From Streptomyces sp. ISL-98 (lineage in GTDB: Bacteria > Actinomycetota > Actinomycetes > Streptomycetales > Streptomycetaceae), in contig NZ_JAGGPB010000001.1 of NCBI RefSeq assembly GCF_018614055.1, positions 1 through 64,000 of the forward strand: a stretch of 64,000 nt of DNA, read 5' to 3'. The notes under the pieces were generated by a model. That model was not told the origin of the DNA. It made no database searches and was given only the letters and a program-made list of their open reading frames with translations. A program made the translations under genes and the position numbers. Positions 52,841 through 62,976 of the stretch are shown one piece after another. The stretch's first letter is position 1. Each line of letters opens with the position of its first letter.

Positions 52841-53632
52841 CTAATCCGCAAGCCCCGCCAAGTCACGCAGCCTGCGCGCCTGCGCCGCCCGCTCCGCCAC
52901 CCGCTGCTCCTCGTACGTACGGTCGGACGCCCCCCGCAGCAGCGCCTTCGTCTCGATCACCGCATCCCGCGGCGCAGCCAGCAGCGCACCCGCCAAGTCA
53001 CGTACCGCGCCGTCGAGTTCCTCGGCGGGCACGACGAGGTTGGCGAGGCCAATACGCTCCGCCTCCGCCGCGTGGACAAAGCGTCCCGTGGCGCAGATCT
53101 CCAGCGCGCGGGCGTACCCGACGAGGCCGGTCAGCGGGTGCGTACCGGTGAGGTCGGGGACGAGACCGAGGCTGGTCTCGCGCATGGCGAACTGCACGTC
53201 CTCGGCGACGACCCGCAGGTCGCACGCGAGGGCGAGCTGGAAGCCCGCGCCGATGGCGTGGCCCTGTACGGCGGCGACGGTGACGAGGTCATTGCGCCGC
53301 CACCAGGTGAACGCGTCCTGGTACTCGGCGATGACCTTGTCGAGGTCTTCGTCGGAACCACGTGCGAGATCGAGGAAGGACGGCTCACCGTCGAACCCCT
53401 CGGGGGTGAACGCCTGCCGGTCCAGGCCGGCGGAGAAGGACTTGCCCTCGCCGCGCAGCACCACGACCCGCACGTCGCCCGGAAGTGACCGTCCGGCTTC
53501 TGTCAACGCCCGCCACAGAGCGGGAGACTGAGCGTTGCGCTTGGCCGCATTGGTCAGGGTCACCGTGGCAACAGCGTCTTCGACGGTGAGTCGTACGCCG
53601 TCCTTGTCCAGCACAGGGTCGAGCGAAGCCAT
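52841..53632 (-). CDS. Enoyl-CoA hydratase/isomerase family protein
   Basis: 263 residues, crotonase fold. LRGEGKSFSAGLDRQAF and AVQGHAIGAGFQLALACDLRV contain the oxyanion-hole glycines; MRETSLGLVPDLTGTHPL includes the catalytic-type Glu segment. It could act in fatty-acid or amino-acid degradation; exact substrate unknown. The ATG at 53632 is used (MASLDPVLDK). A hairpin (53690-53721) lies upstream, ending the previous small HTH gene. Confidence 0.93.
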   Translation of the reverse strand: MASLDPVLDKDGVRLTVEDAVATVTLTNAAKRNAQSPALWRALTEAGRSLPGDVRVVVLRGEGKSFSAGLDRQAFTPEGFDGEPSFLDLARGSDEDLDKVIAEYQDAFTWWRRNDLVTVAAVQGHAIGAGFQLALACDLRVVAEDVQFAMRETSLGLVPDLTGTHPLTGLVGYARALEICATGRFVHAAEAERIGLANLVVPAEELDGAVRDLAGALLAAPRDAVIETKALLRGASDRTYEEQRVAERAAQARRLRDLAGLAD

Positions 53633-53689
53633 GTGGCGCCTCCGGTTCGGGTGGCAGTCGGGCAGTGCAGATAAGTGACTGCACAGTAA

Positions 53690-53721
53690 CCACCCGGGCG
53701 ATCGTGCGACCGACCGGGTGG
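53690..53721 (-). terminator. Terminator after small HTH gene
   Basis: CCACCCGG (53690-53697) pairs with CCGGGTGG (53714-53721), 40 bases beyond the HTH stop on the minus strand. Confidence 0.6.
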
Positions 53722-53760
53722 CCACCGCCGAAACCGGTGAGCCGAGTCCGCCTGCGACCG

Positions 53761-53982
53761 TCAGGCCGAAGCGGCCTTCTTGCCTCGCGTCGCCCCGCCG
53801 CGTCCCCGCAACGTGACTCCGGACTCGCTGAGCATCCGGTGTACGAACCCGTAGGAGCGGCCGGTCTCTTCGGCCAGCGCCCGGATGCTCGCACCGGAGT
53901 CGTACTTCTTCTTCAGGTCTGCCGCGAGCTTGTCGCGCGCGGCGCCGGTTACCCGGCTGCCCTTCTTAAGAGTCTCGGCCAC
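53761..53982 (-). CDS. Small helix-turn-helix DNA-binding protein
   Basis: 73 residues, very basic. After KGSRVTGAARDKLAADLKKKYDSG comes a helix-turn-helix (SIRALAEETGRSYGFVHRMLSESG) and a Gly/Arg/Lys tail (RGRGGATRGKKAASA). This protein type is strongly conserved in Streptomyces, and its composition suggests chromosome or nucleoid association, but a role is not established to my knowledge. Monocistronic, with a hairpin after it. Confidence 0.88.
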   Translation of the reverse strand: MAETLKKGSRVTGAARDKLAADLKKKYDSGASIRALAEETGRSYGFVHRMLSESGVTLRGRGGATRGKKAASA

Positions 53983-54346
53983 CCGTGCCTCCTCAAGGAA
54001 GTGCGCTCTGGACTCTCATGATCACCCCTCCAGGGCTTCCTGGCCACCCATTCGGCAAGGTCCGTACAACAACGTTCCCGGACAAGAACCGCCCGCCACA
54101 AGTGGAATCAAGGGTTCCGCACGTCTCGGTTCGTACGGCCGAACGGGGGCACGGAAAGAATCACCAGGTCAGCGCCCCCAAAAGATCAGGGGGACAGAAA
54201 GGGCCCGCCCCGCGAGGGACGGGCCGCAATCCGGTGGCTGACACGCCGGGGTACGAGAGCCACTACCTCAGATGAGGGATCACCCGTAGGCCGAATGATC
54301 CAGAGGAAGTGGATCAGGAGTGGATCAGAAGTGGATCAGGGGGCAC
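53983..54346. other. Intergenic between ABC-F and HTH genes
   Basis: A 364-base stretch with no gene. It contains a G/C hairpin (54202-54225), probably the ABC-F terminator, and three direct copies of AGTGGATCAG at 54308-54339. The remainder, with lower G+C than usual, likely includes the HTH promoter on the minus strand. Confidence 0.6.
54196..54225 (-). terminator. Terminator downstream of ABC-F gene
   Basis: GGCCCGTCCC and GGGCGGGCCC (minus strand) form a bulged stem followed by TTTCTGTCC. It lies about 120 bases after the ABC-F stop. Confidence 0.55.
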
Positions 54347-55945
<1,599 letters not shown>

Positions 55946-56044
55946 GGAAAAACTCCAGGGCGGTATGGACGGCGGAAGAAGGGCAGGCGGAGGTGATTCT
56001 TCGACGCCGGCTAATGCACAAGGAGAGATGCCATACGGCCCAGT

Positions 56045-56797
56045 CTAACGGGCGCCCGCAACCACTTTTCTGGCGCGGCCCTCTCCGCCCGGCAGGGCAT
56101 TGCCGAGCGGTCTGCGGTCGGGCACGATCCGGCCGAGATCGTCGACGGCCACCAGCTCGGTGGTCCAGGCGGCGGTTGGCCCGCAGGGCTGGGCGACCAG
56201 GAGCGCGCCGCCGATACGGGCTGTGCGGCGCGGCTCGAAGGCGCATCCGCGGGCGGCGGGCAGCACCCAGCGCAGGTCACCGTCCATGGTGCGGTACGCG
56301 GCGATGCGCTGCGGGGTGATGACGGCGAGCATGCCGGAGGCGGGGTCGAGCGACTGCAGGACGTCGGCGGCCCGGCCGGTGCCTCCGGCCGCCAGCCAGC
56401 CGGAGAGCCCCGGGACGGCACGGTGCCAGTTGACCGTACGGCCGTGGGTGCGGGCGGTGTCGGTGACCAGACCGTCGCTCCACAGCGCAAAGGCGTGGCC
56501 GGGTGCGGGGCGCAGGGCGAGGGGGCGGCGGCCGTCACGGGTGTACGTCCAGTGGCGCCGGCCGGAGGCGGGGTCGTACGCCTCTACTGCCTGCCCCTTC
56601 ATGCGCAGGGCCGGGTCGGCGCGGACCGCAGGGGTGTGGGCGGTGAGGTGATCGCCGTACGGGGTGGGCCGGATCTGGTGGGCAGCGGTGACCAGGGGCA
56701 TGGCCAGGGTGGCCGCGGCGAGGGTGAGGGTGATGCGGATGCCTCGGCGGAGGGTCCCGTTCCTGGCTGCCGGTGCCGTCGGCGTACTGGCAGTCAC
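56045..56797 (-). CDS. PQQ-like beta-propeller membrane-anchored protein
   Basis: 250 residues. N-terminal membrane helix (GIRITLTLAAATLAMPLVTAA), then a propeller-like domain with repeats such as VEAYDPASGRRHWTYT and VLQSLDPASGMLAVI, and four-stranded blades typical of PQQ/BamB-like folds. No function known. GTG at 56797 with GGGGGG seven bases upstream. Located downstream of a divergent region with the metallopeptidase gene. Confidence 0.82.
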   Translation of the reverse strand: MTASTPTAPAARNGTLRRGIRITLTLAAATLAMPLVTAAHQIRPTPYGDHLTAHTPAVRADPALRMKGQAVEAYDPASGRRHWTYTRDGRRPLALRPAPGHAFALWSDGLVTDTARTHGRTVNWHRAVPGLSGWLAAGGTGRAADVLQSLDPASGMLAVITPQRIAAYRTMDGDLRWVLPAARGCAFEPRRTARIGGALLVAQPCGPTAAWTTELVAVDDLGRIVPDRRPLGNALPGGEGRARKVVAGAR

Positions 56798-57034
56798 GGT
56801 TTCCCCCTTGTGGCGCCGCCCATGGATCAGGGACAGAACGTAGCGGCGGGGATGTGGGGGGCGGGGCCGGGAGCCCGGCCGACACGGTGGTGGGCGTGCG
56901 CCGGTCCCCCATTCGGCCCTGTCCCGGTCCCCACCGAACACCCCTGGAACAGGGCGGAAGTGGATGAACTGGCCGATACTCGGCGGAGGGCGGCGGGGCT
57001 CCCGTCCCCCGTGGAACAGAGGGTTGGTGGGCCC

Positions 57035-57928
57035 GTGCGGTTCGACGACGACGCCGGTCCGGACGCCTCCGATGTGCGCCAGGTGCGCGGCAGCCGGGTC
57101 CCTGGCGGCAGGGCCACGATCGGCGGTGGCATCGTCGGCCTCGTCGCGCTGGTGCTCGGAGTGCTCTTCGGCGTCGGGCCCGAGCAGGTCGGGCTCTCCG
57201 AAGACGATCCGGAAGCGGGCGGTACGTCGTCGTCCCGGGCGCAGGTGCGGCTGAACTGCCGGAAGGGGCGGGACGCGAATACCGACGAGCACTGCCGGAT
57301 CCTGGCGGTGGTCAACAGCGTGCAGGACCACTGGCGCCGGGAGTTCGTGCGGCGCGGTACCCGGTACGCGGGTGCGAGGCCGGTGTTCTTCGACGGCCGG
57401 GCCGGCACGGCGTGCGGTGCGGCCACGTCGGCGGCCGGGCCCTTCTACTGCCCGGGTGACCGGCAGGTCTATCTGGACCTCGGGTTCTTCGACGAACTGC
57501 GGACGACGTTCGGGGCCGGCGGCGGCCCCTTCGCGCAGGCGTACGTCGTGGCGCACGCGTACGGCCACCACGTGCAGAACCTGATGGGCACGCTGGGCCG
57601 GGCGCGGGACGGCGGGCAGGGCGCGGGCAGCAACGCGGCGAGGGTGGAGCTCCAGGCGGATTGCTACGCGGGGGTCTGGGCACGGCAGGCGGCGCGTACG
57701 CCCGAGGAGTCGACGGGGCTGCCGCTGGTCACCTCGCTGACGGACCGGGACATCGAGGACGGGCTCGACGCGGCGGCCGAGGTCGGTGACGACCGGATCC
57801 GGGAGCGGTCGCGGGGGCGGGTGACGCCGGAGTCCTGGACGCACGGCTCGGCGGCGCAGCGCCGGCAGTGGTTCCGGCAGGGATTCCGTACGGGGGACAT
57901 GGCGCGGTGCGACACCTTCGCCCGGTGA
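57035..57928 (+). CDS. YpfJ-type neutral zinc metallopeptidase-like protein with altered HEXXH
   Basis: 297 residues. Membrane helix (GGGIVGLVALVLGVLFGVGP, about 30-50), then the YpfJ-type peptidase domain: GPFYCPGDRQVYLDLGFFDELR, the metal-site segment and ELQADCYAGVWA. The expected HEYGHH motif reads HAYGHH (His174, Ala175, His178); the Ala codon is GCG at 57557-57559 where GAG is expected, so the catalytic Glu is missing. The metal ligands and downstream Glu/Asp remain. Either it is a non-enzyme or the change is a sequence error. GTG at 57035. Confidence 0.9.
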   Translation: MRFDDDAGPDASDVRQVRGSRVPGGRATIGGGIVGLVALVLGVLFGVGPEQVGLSEDDPEAGGTSSSRAQVRLNCRKGRDANTDEHCRILAVVNSVQDHWRREFVRRGTRYAGARPVFFDGRAGTACGAATSAAGPFYCPGDRQVYLDLGFFDELRTTFGAGGGPFAQAYVVAHAYGHHVQNLMGTLGRARDGGQGAGSNAARVELQADCYAGVWARQAARTPEESTGLPLVTSLTDRDIEDGLDAAAEVGDDRIRERSRGRVTPESWTHGSAAQRRQWFRQGFRTGDMARCDTFAR

Positions 57929-58008
57929 GACGTCTCGCGGGGCGTTGTCAGTGGGCGGTGCAAAACTGGGATCCACGTCACATTCGGCGAGACGAGCGAG
58001 GAAAGAAG

Positions 58009-58419
58009 GTGGACCGCGTGACCGGAGCACCGAGCATCTATCCGACGGTTCTGTACAAGGACGCGAAGGCCGCGATCAGGACGCTGAAGGACGCTTTCGG
58101 CTTCCGCGAGGTGAGTCTCTACGAGAGTGAGGACGGCTACGTCGAGCATTGCGAGCTGGCGTGCGGCAACGGCGCGGTGATGGTGGGCTCGCACGGCCGG
58201 GAGGGGGTTTTTGCCAAGGTCATGGCGAACGCGGGACCGGTCGGTGTGTACGTCGTGGTGGACGACGTGGACGCACTCCATGCGCGGGCCGTGGAGCACG
58301 GGGTGGAGATCCTGATGCCGCCGACCGACCAGGATTACGGCTCGCGGGACTTCATGGCGCGGGATGCCGAGGGCAACGTCTGGAGCTTCGGGACGTATAC
58401 CCCCGACATCGGCGGCTGA
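58009..58419 (+). CDS. Glyoxalase/VOC-family protein
   Basis: 136 residues of the vicinal oxygen chelate fold: YKDAKAAIRTLKDAFGFREVS, then YVVVDDVDALHARAVEHGVEILM and DYGSRDFMARDAEGNVWSFG, the paired beta-alpha-beta-beta-beta modules. Such proteins bind metal and act on, or merely bind, small toxic metabolites. GTG at 58009 with GAGG upstream; a GTG at 58018 is another choice. It follows the metallopeptidase gene by 80 bases. Confidence 0.85.
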   Translation: MDRVTGAPSIYPTVLYKDAKAAIRTLKDAFGFREVSLYESEDGYVEHCELACGNGAVMVGSHGREGVFAKVMANAGPVGVYVVVDDVDALHARAVEHGVEILMPPTDQDYGSRDFMARDAEGNVWSFGTYTPDIGG

Positions 58420-58426
58420 CTTCCTT

Positions 58427-59779
58427 CTACGACCCGCCGGTGTGCACCTGGAACGCCGCCCTGCGCACGGCCTTGGCGAGCGCCGGGTCCGGGTGGGCCG
58501 CGGCCAGGGCCACCAGGACCTGGACGGTACGGGGGTGGCCTATGGCGCGTACCTCGTCGAGCAGGGCCGGGACGGTCGACTGCACGGCCGCGTCGAGGTG
58601 GCGTACCAGCAGCTGTGTCTCACCGTGGTCGGCGACGGCCGCGGCGGTGTCCACCCAGAGCCAGGTGGACTCCTGGCGGGTGAGGACCTCGTGGGCGTCC
58701 TCGGGGTCGGCGCCCTCGTGCTCCGCCAGCCACAGGAGGGCGTAGGGGCGCAGGGAGCTGTCCTTGGCGGCGGCGCGCACGTCGGCCTCCGCCGGGGCGC
58801 CGACCACGCGCAGCGCCTCGAAGGCGAGCCCGCGCAGCAGGGCGTCCTCGCCCCGGGCCGCTTCGAGGAGTTCGGTGACGGCGCTGGACACGGGGCGGGC
58901 GGCCAGCCAGGCGCGGTACTCGGCGCGGGCCGGGCCGGGGGTCAGGCGGGCGCAGCCGCGCAGCATGTCCTCGGCGGACTGCTCGATGTTGCCGGCGGGG
59001 CTCTGGGCGGCGACGCAGATCTGCTCCAGCTTGACCCACACCGCCCAGTTGCCGAGAGCGGTCAGGGTGGCGAGTCCGGGCCGGAGGGTCAGGGCGCCGA
59101 CGGCGGCCATGCCTTCCAGGGCCCAGTCGAGGAGAGGGAGGAGCGGCAGGTCGGGTGCGGGGGGCTCCGCGGGCGTGAGGTGCTCTGCGGGTGCGGCCGG
59201 CCCGGGGAACGGCTGGGGGCCGTACGGGACCTCGCAGCGCTCTTCGCGGAGCTCGGCGACGCGCTGCTCCAGCAGGTCCAGGAGGGCCGGTACGTGTACG
59301 GGCCCCGCCGACAGCTGAAGGAGGGAGAGAACTTGGGGGACAGCTTCGACGACCTCGGCCACGGAGGTGGTTGCGATGCCGTCGGGTGCGGGGTGGACGA
59401 TCGACCAGGCGTCGAAGAGCGCGACCCAGCCGCGCAGCACGGCCGCCTCGTCGCGGTCCCAGGCTCTCAGCCGCCAGCCGGGGCGGGTGCGGTCGCCGTG
59501 CAGTTCGACGAGTCCGGCGAGCCTGGCCCTGTCCCAGGCCGCGCGTACCTGAGCCGGGGTCAGTGCGAGGTCGGCCGCGGCCTGTTCGACGGCTGCGGCC
59601 GAGAGGGCGCCGGCCTGGCCGGGCTCGGCGTGGGACTTTCCGCCACGGAGTGACGGAGATGCCCACCGGGCGACCCGTACGGCGTCGGCGAGCACGATCC
59701 TGGCCTGGCGGGCCAGTTCCGCGGGGGGCGGAGTGCCCTCGGGGGGCCTCGGGGCCGGCCGGATACGCCGGTTCGTCAC
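58427..59779 (-). CDS. Large helical protein of unknown function
   Basis: 450 residues from GTG 59779 (TNRRIRPAPRPPEG). No membrane segment. The region from 50-150 has helix-turn-helix-like character (AAAVEQAAADLALTPAQVRAAW, then GWRLRAWDRDEAAVLRGW), while the last third is rich in Ala/Leu helices with ALLRGLAFEALRVVG and SLRPYALLWLAEHEG, suggesting HEAT-type repeats. An upstream GTG at 59878 would extend it by 33 residues. I do not recognise a family. It converges on the VOC gene, only seven bases apart. Confidence 0.8.
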   Translation of the reverse strand: MTNRRIRPAPRPPEGTPPPAELARQARIVLADAVRVARWASPSLRGGKSHAEPGQAGALSAAAVEQAAADLALTPAQVRAAWDRARLAGLVELHGDRTRPGWRLRAWDRDEAAVLRGWVALFDAWSIVHPAPDGIATTSVAEVVEAVPQVLSLLQLSAGPVHVPALLDLLEQRVAELREERCEVPYGPQPFPGPAAPAEHLTPAEPPAPDLPLLPLLDWALEGMAAVGALTLRPGLATLTALGNWAVWVKLEQICVAAQSPAGNIEQSAEDMLRGCARLTPGPARAEYRAWLAARPVSSAVTELLEAARGEDALLRGLAFEALRVVGAPAEADVRAAAKDSSLRPYALLWLAEHEGADPEDAHEVLTRQESTWLWVDTAAAVADHGETQLLVRHLDAAVQSTVPALLDEVRAIGHPRTVQVLVALAAAHPDPALAKAVRRAAFQVHTGGS

Positions 59780-60044
59780 GGCCTGGGGTCCGCCCTGAGA
59801 AGTCAGGGGGAGGGAGGCGGTGAGGGGTCGCGGGCGGACAAGTCGGAGCCTGGAGTCGCGCGGGGTACGGGACGTCACGGGGAGCAGTCTCGCCGCTGAC
59901 GCCCCGAAAGCCCAAACGGAACCGGACTTGCCGTTCAGGGCCGGCGCTGCGGGACTGCGGGGCGGGGTCCGACACCGGGACATTCCGCCCGGGGTGAGGT
60001 GCGGCCGTCGTGGCTTTCCCCTTACCCGCGGGGCTGGATCAAGG

Positions 60045-61172
60045 CTAGATCAAGGGGGTGAGGAAGCGGCGGAGGGTTTCTTCGTAGGCCGTTGGGTTCG
60101 CGTTCCACATCGATGCGTGCGGGGCGCCGCGGACCGTGTGGAGGGTGATCAGTTCGGGACGCAGGCGAGCCAGTTCGCGGGAGGGCTGCCACGGGGCCAG
60201 GGCGTCGTCCGGGCCGTGGAAGATCAGCGTGGGGACGCTCACCGCCTCGGGGTCGGCCGCTTCGCGCAGGCGGTCGCCGTGCACCCCCGTGCTGCCCTGT
60301 ACGGACCGGACCGCGAGCGGGAGCAGCGCTCCCGGGATGCGGCGGGCGGTGGCCAGCGCTCGCACCGTGGCTTCCCAGTCCAGCACCGGGGAGTCGAGCA
60401 CGAGGCCGCAGATGTGGTGGCGCAGCGCGGAGTTCGCCGCGGCGTGCACGGCCATGGCGGCGCCGGTGGACCAGCCGTGCAGGATGACGCGCTGCGCGCC
60501 GTACCGCACCGCGTAGCGGATGGCCGCGTCCAGGTCCCGCCACTCCGAGTCGCCGAGGTGGCCGAGTCCCCCGGGCGGCCGTGGGGCTCCGAGGTCGCCG
60601 CGGTAGGCGAGGTCCAGGACCGGCAGGCGCTGGTCGTGGAGGAAGCCCATGATGTTCATGGGGTGTTCCCGTGTGGTGCCGAGGCCGTGCACGGTGATCA
60701 TCCAGGTGTCGCGGATGCCGGGCACGAACCAGGCGGGCAGCGCGCCGAGTTCGCCCAGCACGTCCACGTCGGCGTGGTCGAGGCCGAGCGCGGTGCGCGG
60801 GTCGCCGACGTACAGCTGCGGGGTGATCCGCACCTTCGTGCCGGTGCCGAGTCTGCCGTGGCTGACTCGTTCCAGGCGGCGTACGACGGTGTCCGCGGTG
60901 TGCGGCACGTCGTTGAGGACGGGGCCGACGACCGCGTGGACTCCGGAGCCTTCGATGCCGTACGTGCCGGGGCGCAGGGACGCCAGGCAGCGGGTCAGCG
61001 TGATCTGTCCCGCGGTCGTGGCGTGCACGGTGAGTCCGGGGTCGGAGGGCAGCGGGCGGCCGGGCGATGCGTTGAGCGCGGCGTGGCCGGCATATCGGCC
61101 GACCGCGACGGCCGCCGCACCGACGCCGATGAGTGTGGTGACGGCCACTGCCGCCGCTGTCGCCGGACGCAT
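60045..61172 (-). CDS. Membrane-anchored alpha/beta hydrolase
   Basis: 375 residues. N-terminal membrane helix (TAAAVAVTTLIGVGAAAVAVG), then an alpha/beta hydrolase domain: VHGLGTTREHP (oxyanion region), LHGWSTGAAMAV (nucleophile Ser), FHGPDDALAPW (Asp) and RGAPHASMW (His). Likely an esterase or acyltransferase with an outward- or inward-facing domain, orientation unknown. ATG at 61172; the longer frame to 61349 overlaps the aldolase gene. Confidence 0.88.
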   Translation of the reverse strand: MRPATAAAVAVTTLIGVGAAAVAVGRYAGHAALNASPGRPLPSDPGLTVHATTAGQITLTRCLASLRPGTYGIEGSGVHAVVGPVLNDVPHTADTVVRRLERVSHGRLGTGTKVRITPQLYVGDPRTALGLDHADVDVLGELGALPAWFVPGIRDTWMITVHGLGTTREHPMNIMGFLHDQRLPVLDLAYRGDLGAPRPPGGLGHLGDSEWRDLDAAIRYAVRYGAQRVILHGWSTGAAMAVHAAANSALRHHICGLVLDSPVLDWEATVRALATARRIPGALLPLAVRSVQGSTGVHGDRLREAADPEAVSVPTLIFHGPDDALAPWQPSRELARLRPELITLHTVRGAPHASMWNANPTAYEETLRRFLTPLI

Positions 61173-61228
61173 CGCTCCAGTGTCCGCACAGGCGGTGCGC
61201 AGGGCCAGTGGGCGGCGCCGTCCGGTCG

Positions 61229-61912
61229 TCAGCGGGGCTGGCCGTAGCCGCGGAGTTTCTCCTTGACCTCGTCCAGCTGCCCGCTGGAGAGCAGCGAAGG
61301 TTCGCGGCCGGGGACGGAACTGGCGGTCAGCCAGAGCCTGCACATCCACTCCAGCTGGGCGGTGCGGTCGTAGGCCTGGTCGAGGGTGTCTCCGTAGGTC
61401 ACGGTGCCGTGGTTCTGCAGGAGCGCGCCGGTGCGGTCCTCCAGGGCGCGGAGCATGTTCGTGGCGAGCTCCTCCGTTCCGTACGTCGCGTACGGGGCTG
61501 TGCGGACGGGGCCGCCGAGGGCCGCGGCCATGTAGTGCACGAGGGGGAGCTCGGAGACGAGGGTGGAGACGGCGGTGGCGTGGACGGCGTGGGTGTGCAC
61601 GACGGCCCGGGCGGAGGTGTTGCGGTAGACCGCGAGGTGCATGGGGAGCTCGCTGGTCGGTGCGAGTTCACCGAAGACCTGTTTCCCGTCGAGGTCGACG
61701 GCGACGGTGTCCCCATGACCGAGGCGGTCGTACGGGACTCCGCTCGGGGTGACCAGGACGAGTTCACCGAGGCGTACGGAGACGTTGCCGGACGTGCCGA
61801 CGACGAGTCCGTCCGTCACTGTCCTGCGGGCCGCGTCCACGAGGTCGGCCCACGCCCGCTCGATCTCGCGCTCTCGCTCGCCCTGTCGCTCGTCCCGCCG
61901 CTGCTCAGCCAT
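61229..61912 (-). CDS. Class II aldolase/adducin-family protein
   Basis: 227 residues. TSGNVSVR and TPSGVPYDRL (phosphate-binding region), HTHAVHATAV (two metal His) and NHGTVTYGD (third His) are the motifs of L-fuculose-phosphate aldolase-like enzymes. A charged N-terminal helix (RRDERQGEREREIERAW) precedes the core. It may act on sugar phosphates or methylthio-ribulose; specificity is not clear. It is just upstream of the alpha/beta hydrolase gene on the same strand. Confidence 0.92.
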   Translation of the reverse strand: MAEQRRDERQGEREREIERAWADLVDAARRTVTDGLVVGTSGNVSVRLGELVLVTPSGVPYDRLGHGDTVAVDLDGKQVFGELAPTSELPMHLAVYRNTSARAVVHTHAVHATAVSTLVSELPLVHYMAAALGGPVRTAPYATYGTEELATNMLRALEDRTGALLQNHGTVTYGDTLDQAYDRTAQLEWMCRLWLTASSVPGREPSLLSSGQLDEVKEKLRGYGQPR

Positions 61913-62089
61913 GCGGCAGATCCTGCCAGCCGGTGGCGGCGAACTGTAGTACGGAGCCCGGGACTCCGTAAGTCCGCATAAGAGAACTTTTCACCCGCTG
62001 GGGCGGATTGGCCGGAGATCGACCGGCATCTGTGGATCTTCCAGTAGCGTCTGCGGCATTTGTCATGCACGTCGCCATCGGGGGGAAAT

Positions 62090-62830
62090 ATGGCTCGTGA
62101 TCACAAACCGTTCCGTCGCGCCCGGATGATCGGGGCAGCCGCCGCCGTCCTCGCCCTGGGGGGCACCGCTCTCGCCGAGATCCCGGCCTCGGCGGCCACC
62201 AAGCCGAAGGGGCACGACGTCTCCTCTCACCAGCGGAACGTCGACTGGCGGAAGGCGAAGAGCAAGGGCGCGAAGTTCGTGTACGTCAAGGCGACCGAGT
62301 CGCACAGCTACCGCAATCCCTACTACAACCAGCAGTACAAGGGGTCGCGCAATGCCGGGATCATCCGCGGCGCGTACCACTTCGCCGTCCCGGACAAGTC
62401 GTCCGGGAAGACACAGGCCTCGCACTTCGTGCGCAACGGAGGCCACTGGCGGGCCGACGGCCGGACGCTGCCGCCGGCCGTCGACCTGGAGCACAACCCG
62501 TACGGCAGGAACAAGTGCTACGGGCTGAGCAGGTCGAAGATGGTCTCCTGGATCAGATCCTTCAGTAACGAGGTCAAGCGCCGGACGGGCCGCAGGCCGG
62601 TCATCTACACCACCACGCTGTGGTGGAACGAGTGTACCGGCAAGAGCCGGGCGTTCGGTTCGAATCATGCGCTGTGGCTCGCCCGCTACAACGCGTCACC
62701 GGGCCCACTGCCCGCGGGCTGGTCGTACTGGACGATGTGGCAGTTCGATAACGGCAGCGGAAGCCTGCCGGGTGATCAGAATCTCTTCAATGGGTCGATG
62801 GCCCAGCTCAAGAGGTTCGCAGGGGGCTGA
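62090..62830 (+). CDS. Secreted GH25 lysozyme (muramidase)
   Basis: 246 residues. Signal peptide (MIGAAAAVLALGGTALA, cleavage after ASA near residue 36), then the GH25 barrel: GHDVSSHQRNVDW (first catalytic Asp), YVKATESHSYRNP, AYHFAVP and AVDLEHN (Asp and Glu pair), with WTMWQFDNGS near the end. Cleaves cell-wall N-acetylmuramic acid linkages outside the cell. ATG with GGGGGGAA directly upstream. A strong terminator follows. Confidence 0.95.
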   Translation: MARDHKPFRRARMIGAAAAVLALGGTALAEIPASAATKPKGHDVSSHQRNVDWRKAKSKGAKFVYVKATESHSYRNPYYNQQYKGSRNAGIIRGAYHFAVPDKSSGKTQASHFVRNGGHWRADGRTLPPAVDLEHNPYGRNKCYGLSRSKMVSWIRSFSNEVKRRTGRRPVIYTTTLWWNECTGKSRAFGSNHALWLARYNASPGPLPAGWSYWTMWQFDNGSGSLPGDQNLFNGSMAQLKRFAGG

Positions 62831-62844
62831 CGGCCCAGGAAATC

Positions 62845-62876
62845 GCCGCCGTTCCGGCCACAACCGGAACGGCGGC
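62845..62876 (+). terminator. Terminator after GH25 gene
   Basis: GCCGCCGTTCCGG (62845-62857), loop CCACAA, CCGGAACGGCGGC (62864-62876): perfect 13-bp stem, directly upstream of the PHO box. Confidence 0.88.
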
Positions 62877-62907
62877 GCCACTTTGGGACACCACACCGCC
62901 CGCCCCA

Positions 62908-62929
62908 GTTCACCTTCCGTTCATCCAGG
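62908..62929 (+). promoter_or_regulatory. PHO box (PhoP-binding site) for pit
   Basis: Two adjacent 11-base direct repeats, GTTCACCTTCC (62908-62918) and GTTCATCCAGG (62919-62929), fit the Streptomyces PHO box pattern, G-T/G-TCAYYYR-G/C-G/C. It lies 48 bases before the pit ATG. Phosphate-starvation control by PhoR-PhoP is therefore likely. Confidence 0.8.
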
Positions 62930-62976
62930 TTGCCTACGTTCCACAAGCCACTGACGTCAAACGATTGCCTGGGTAA

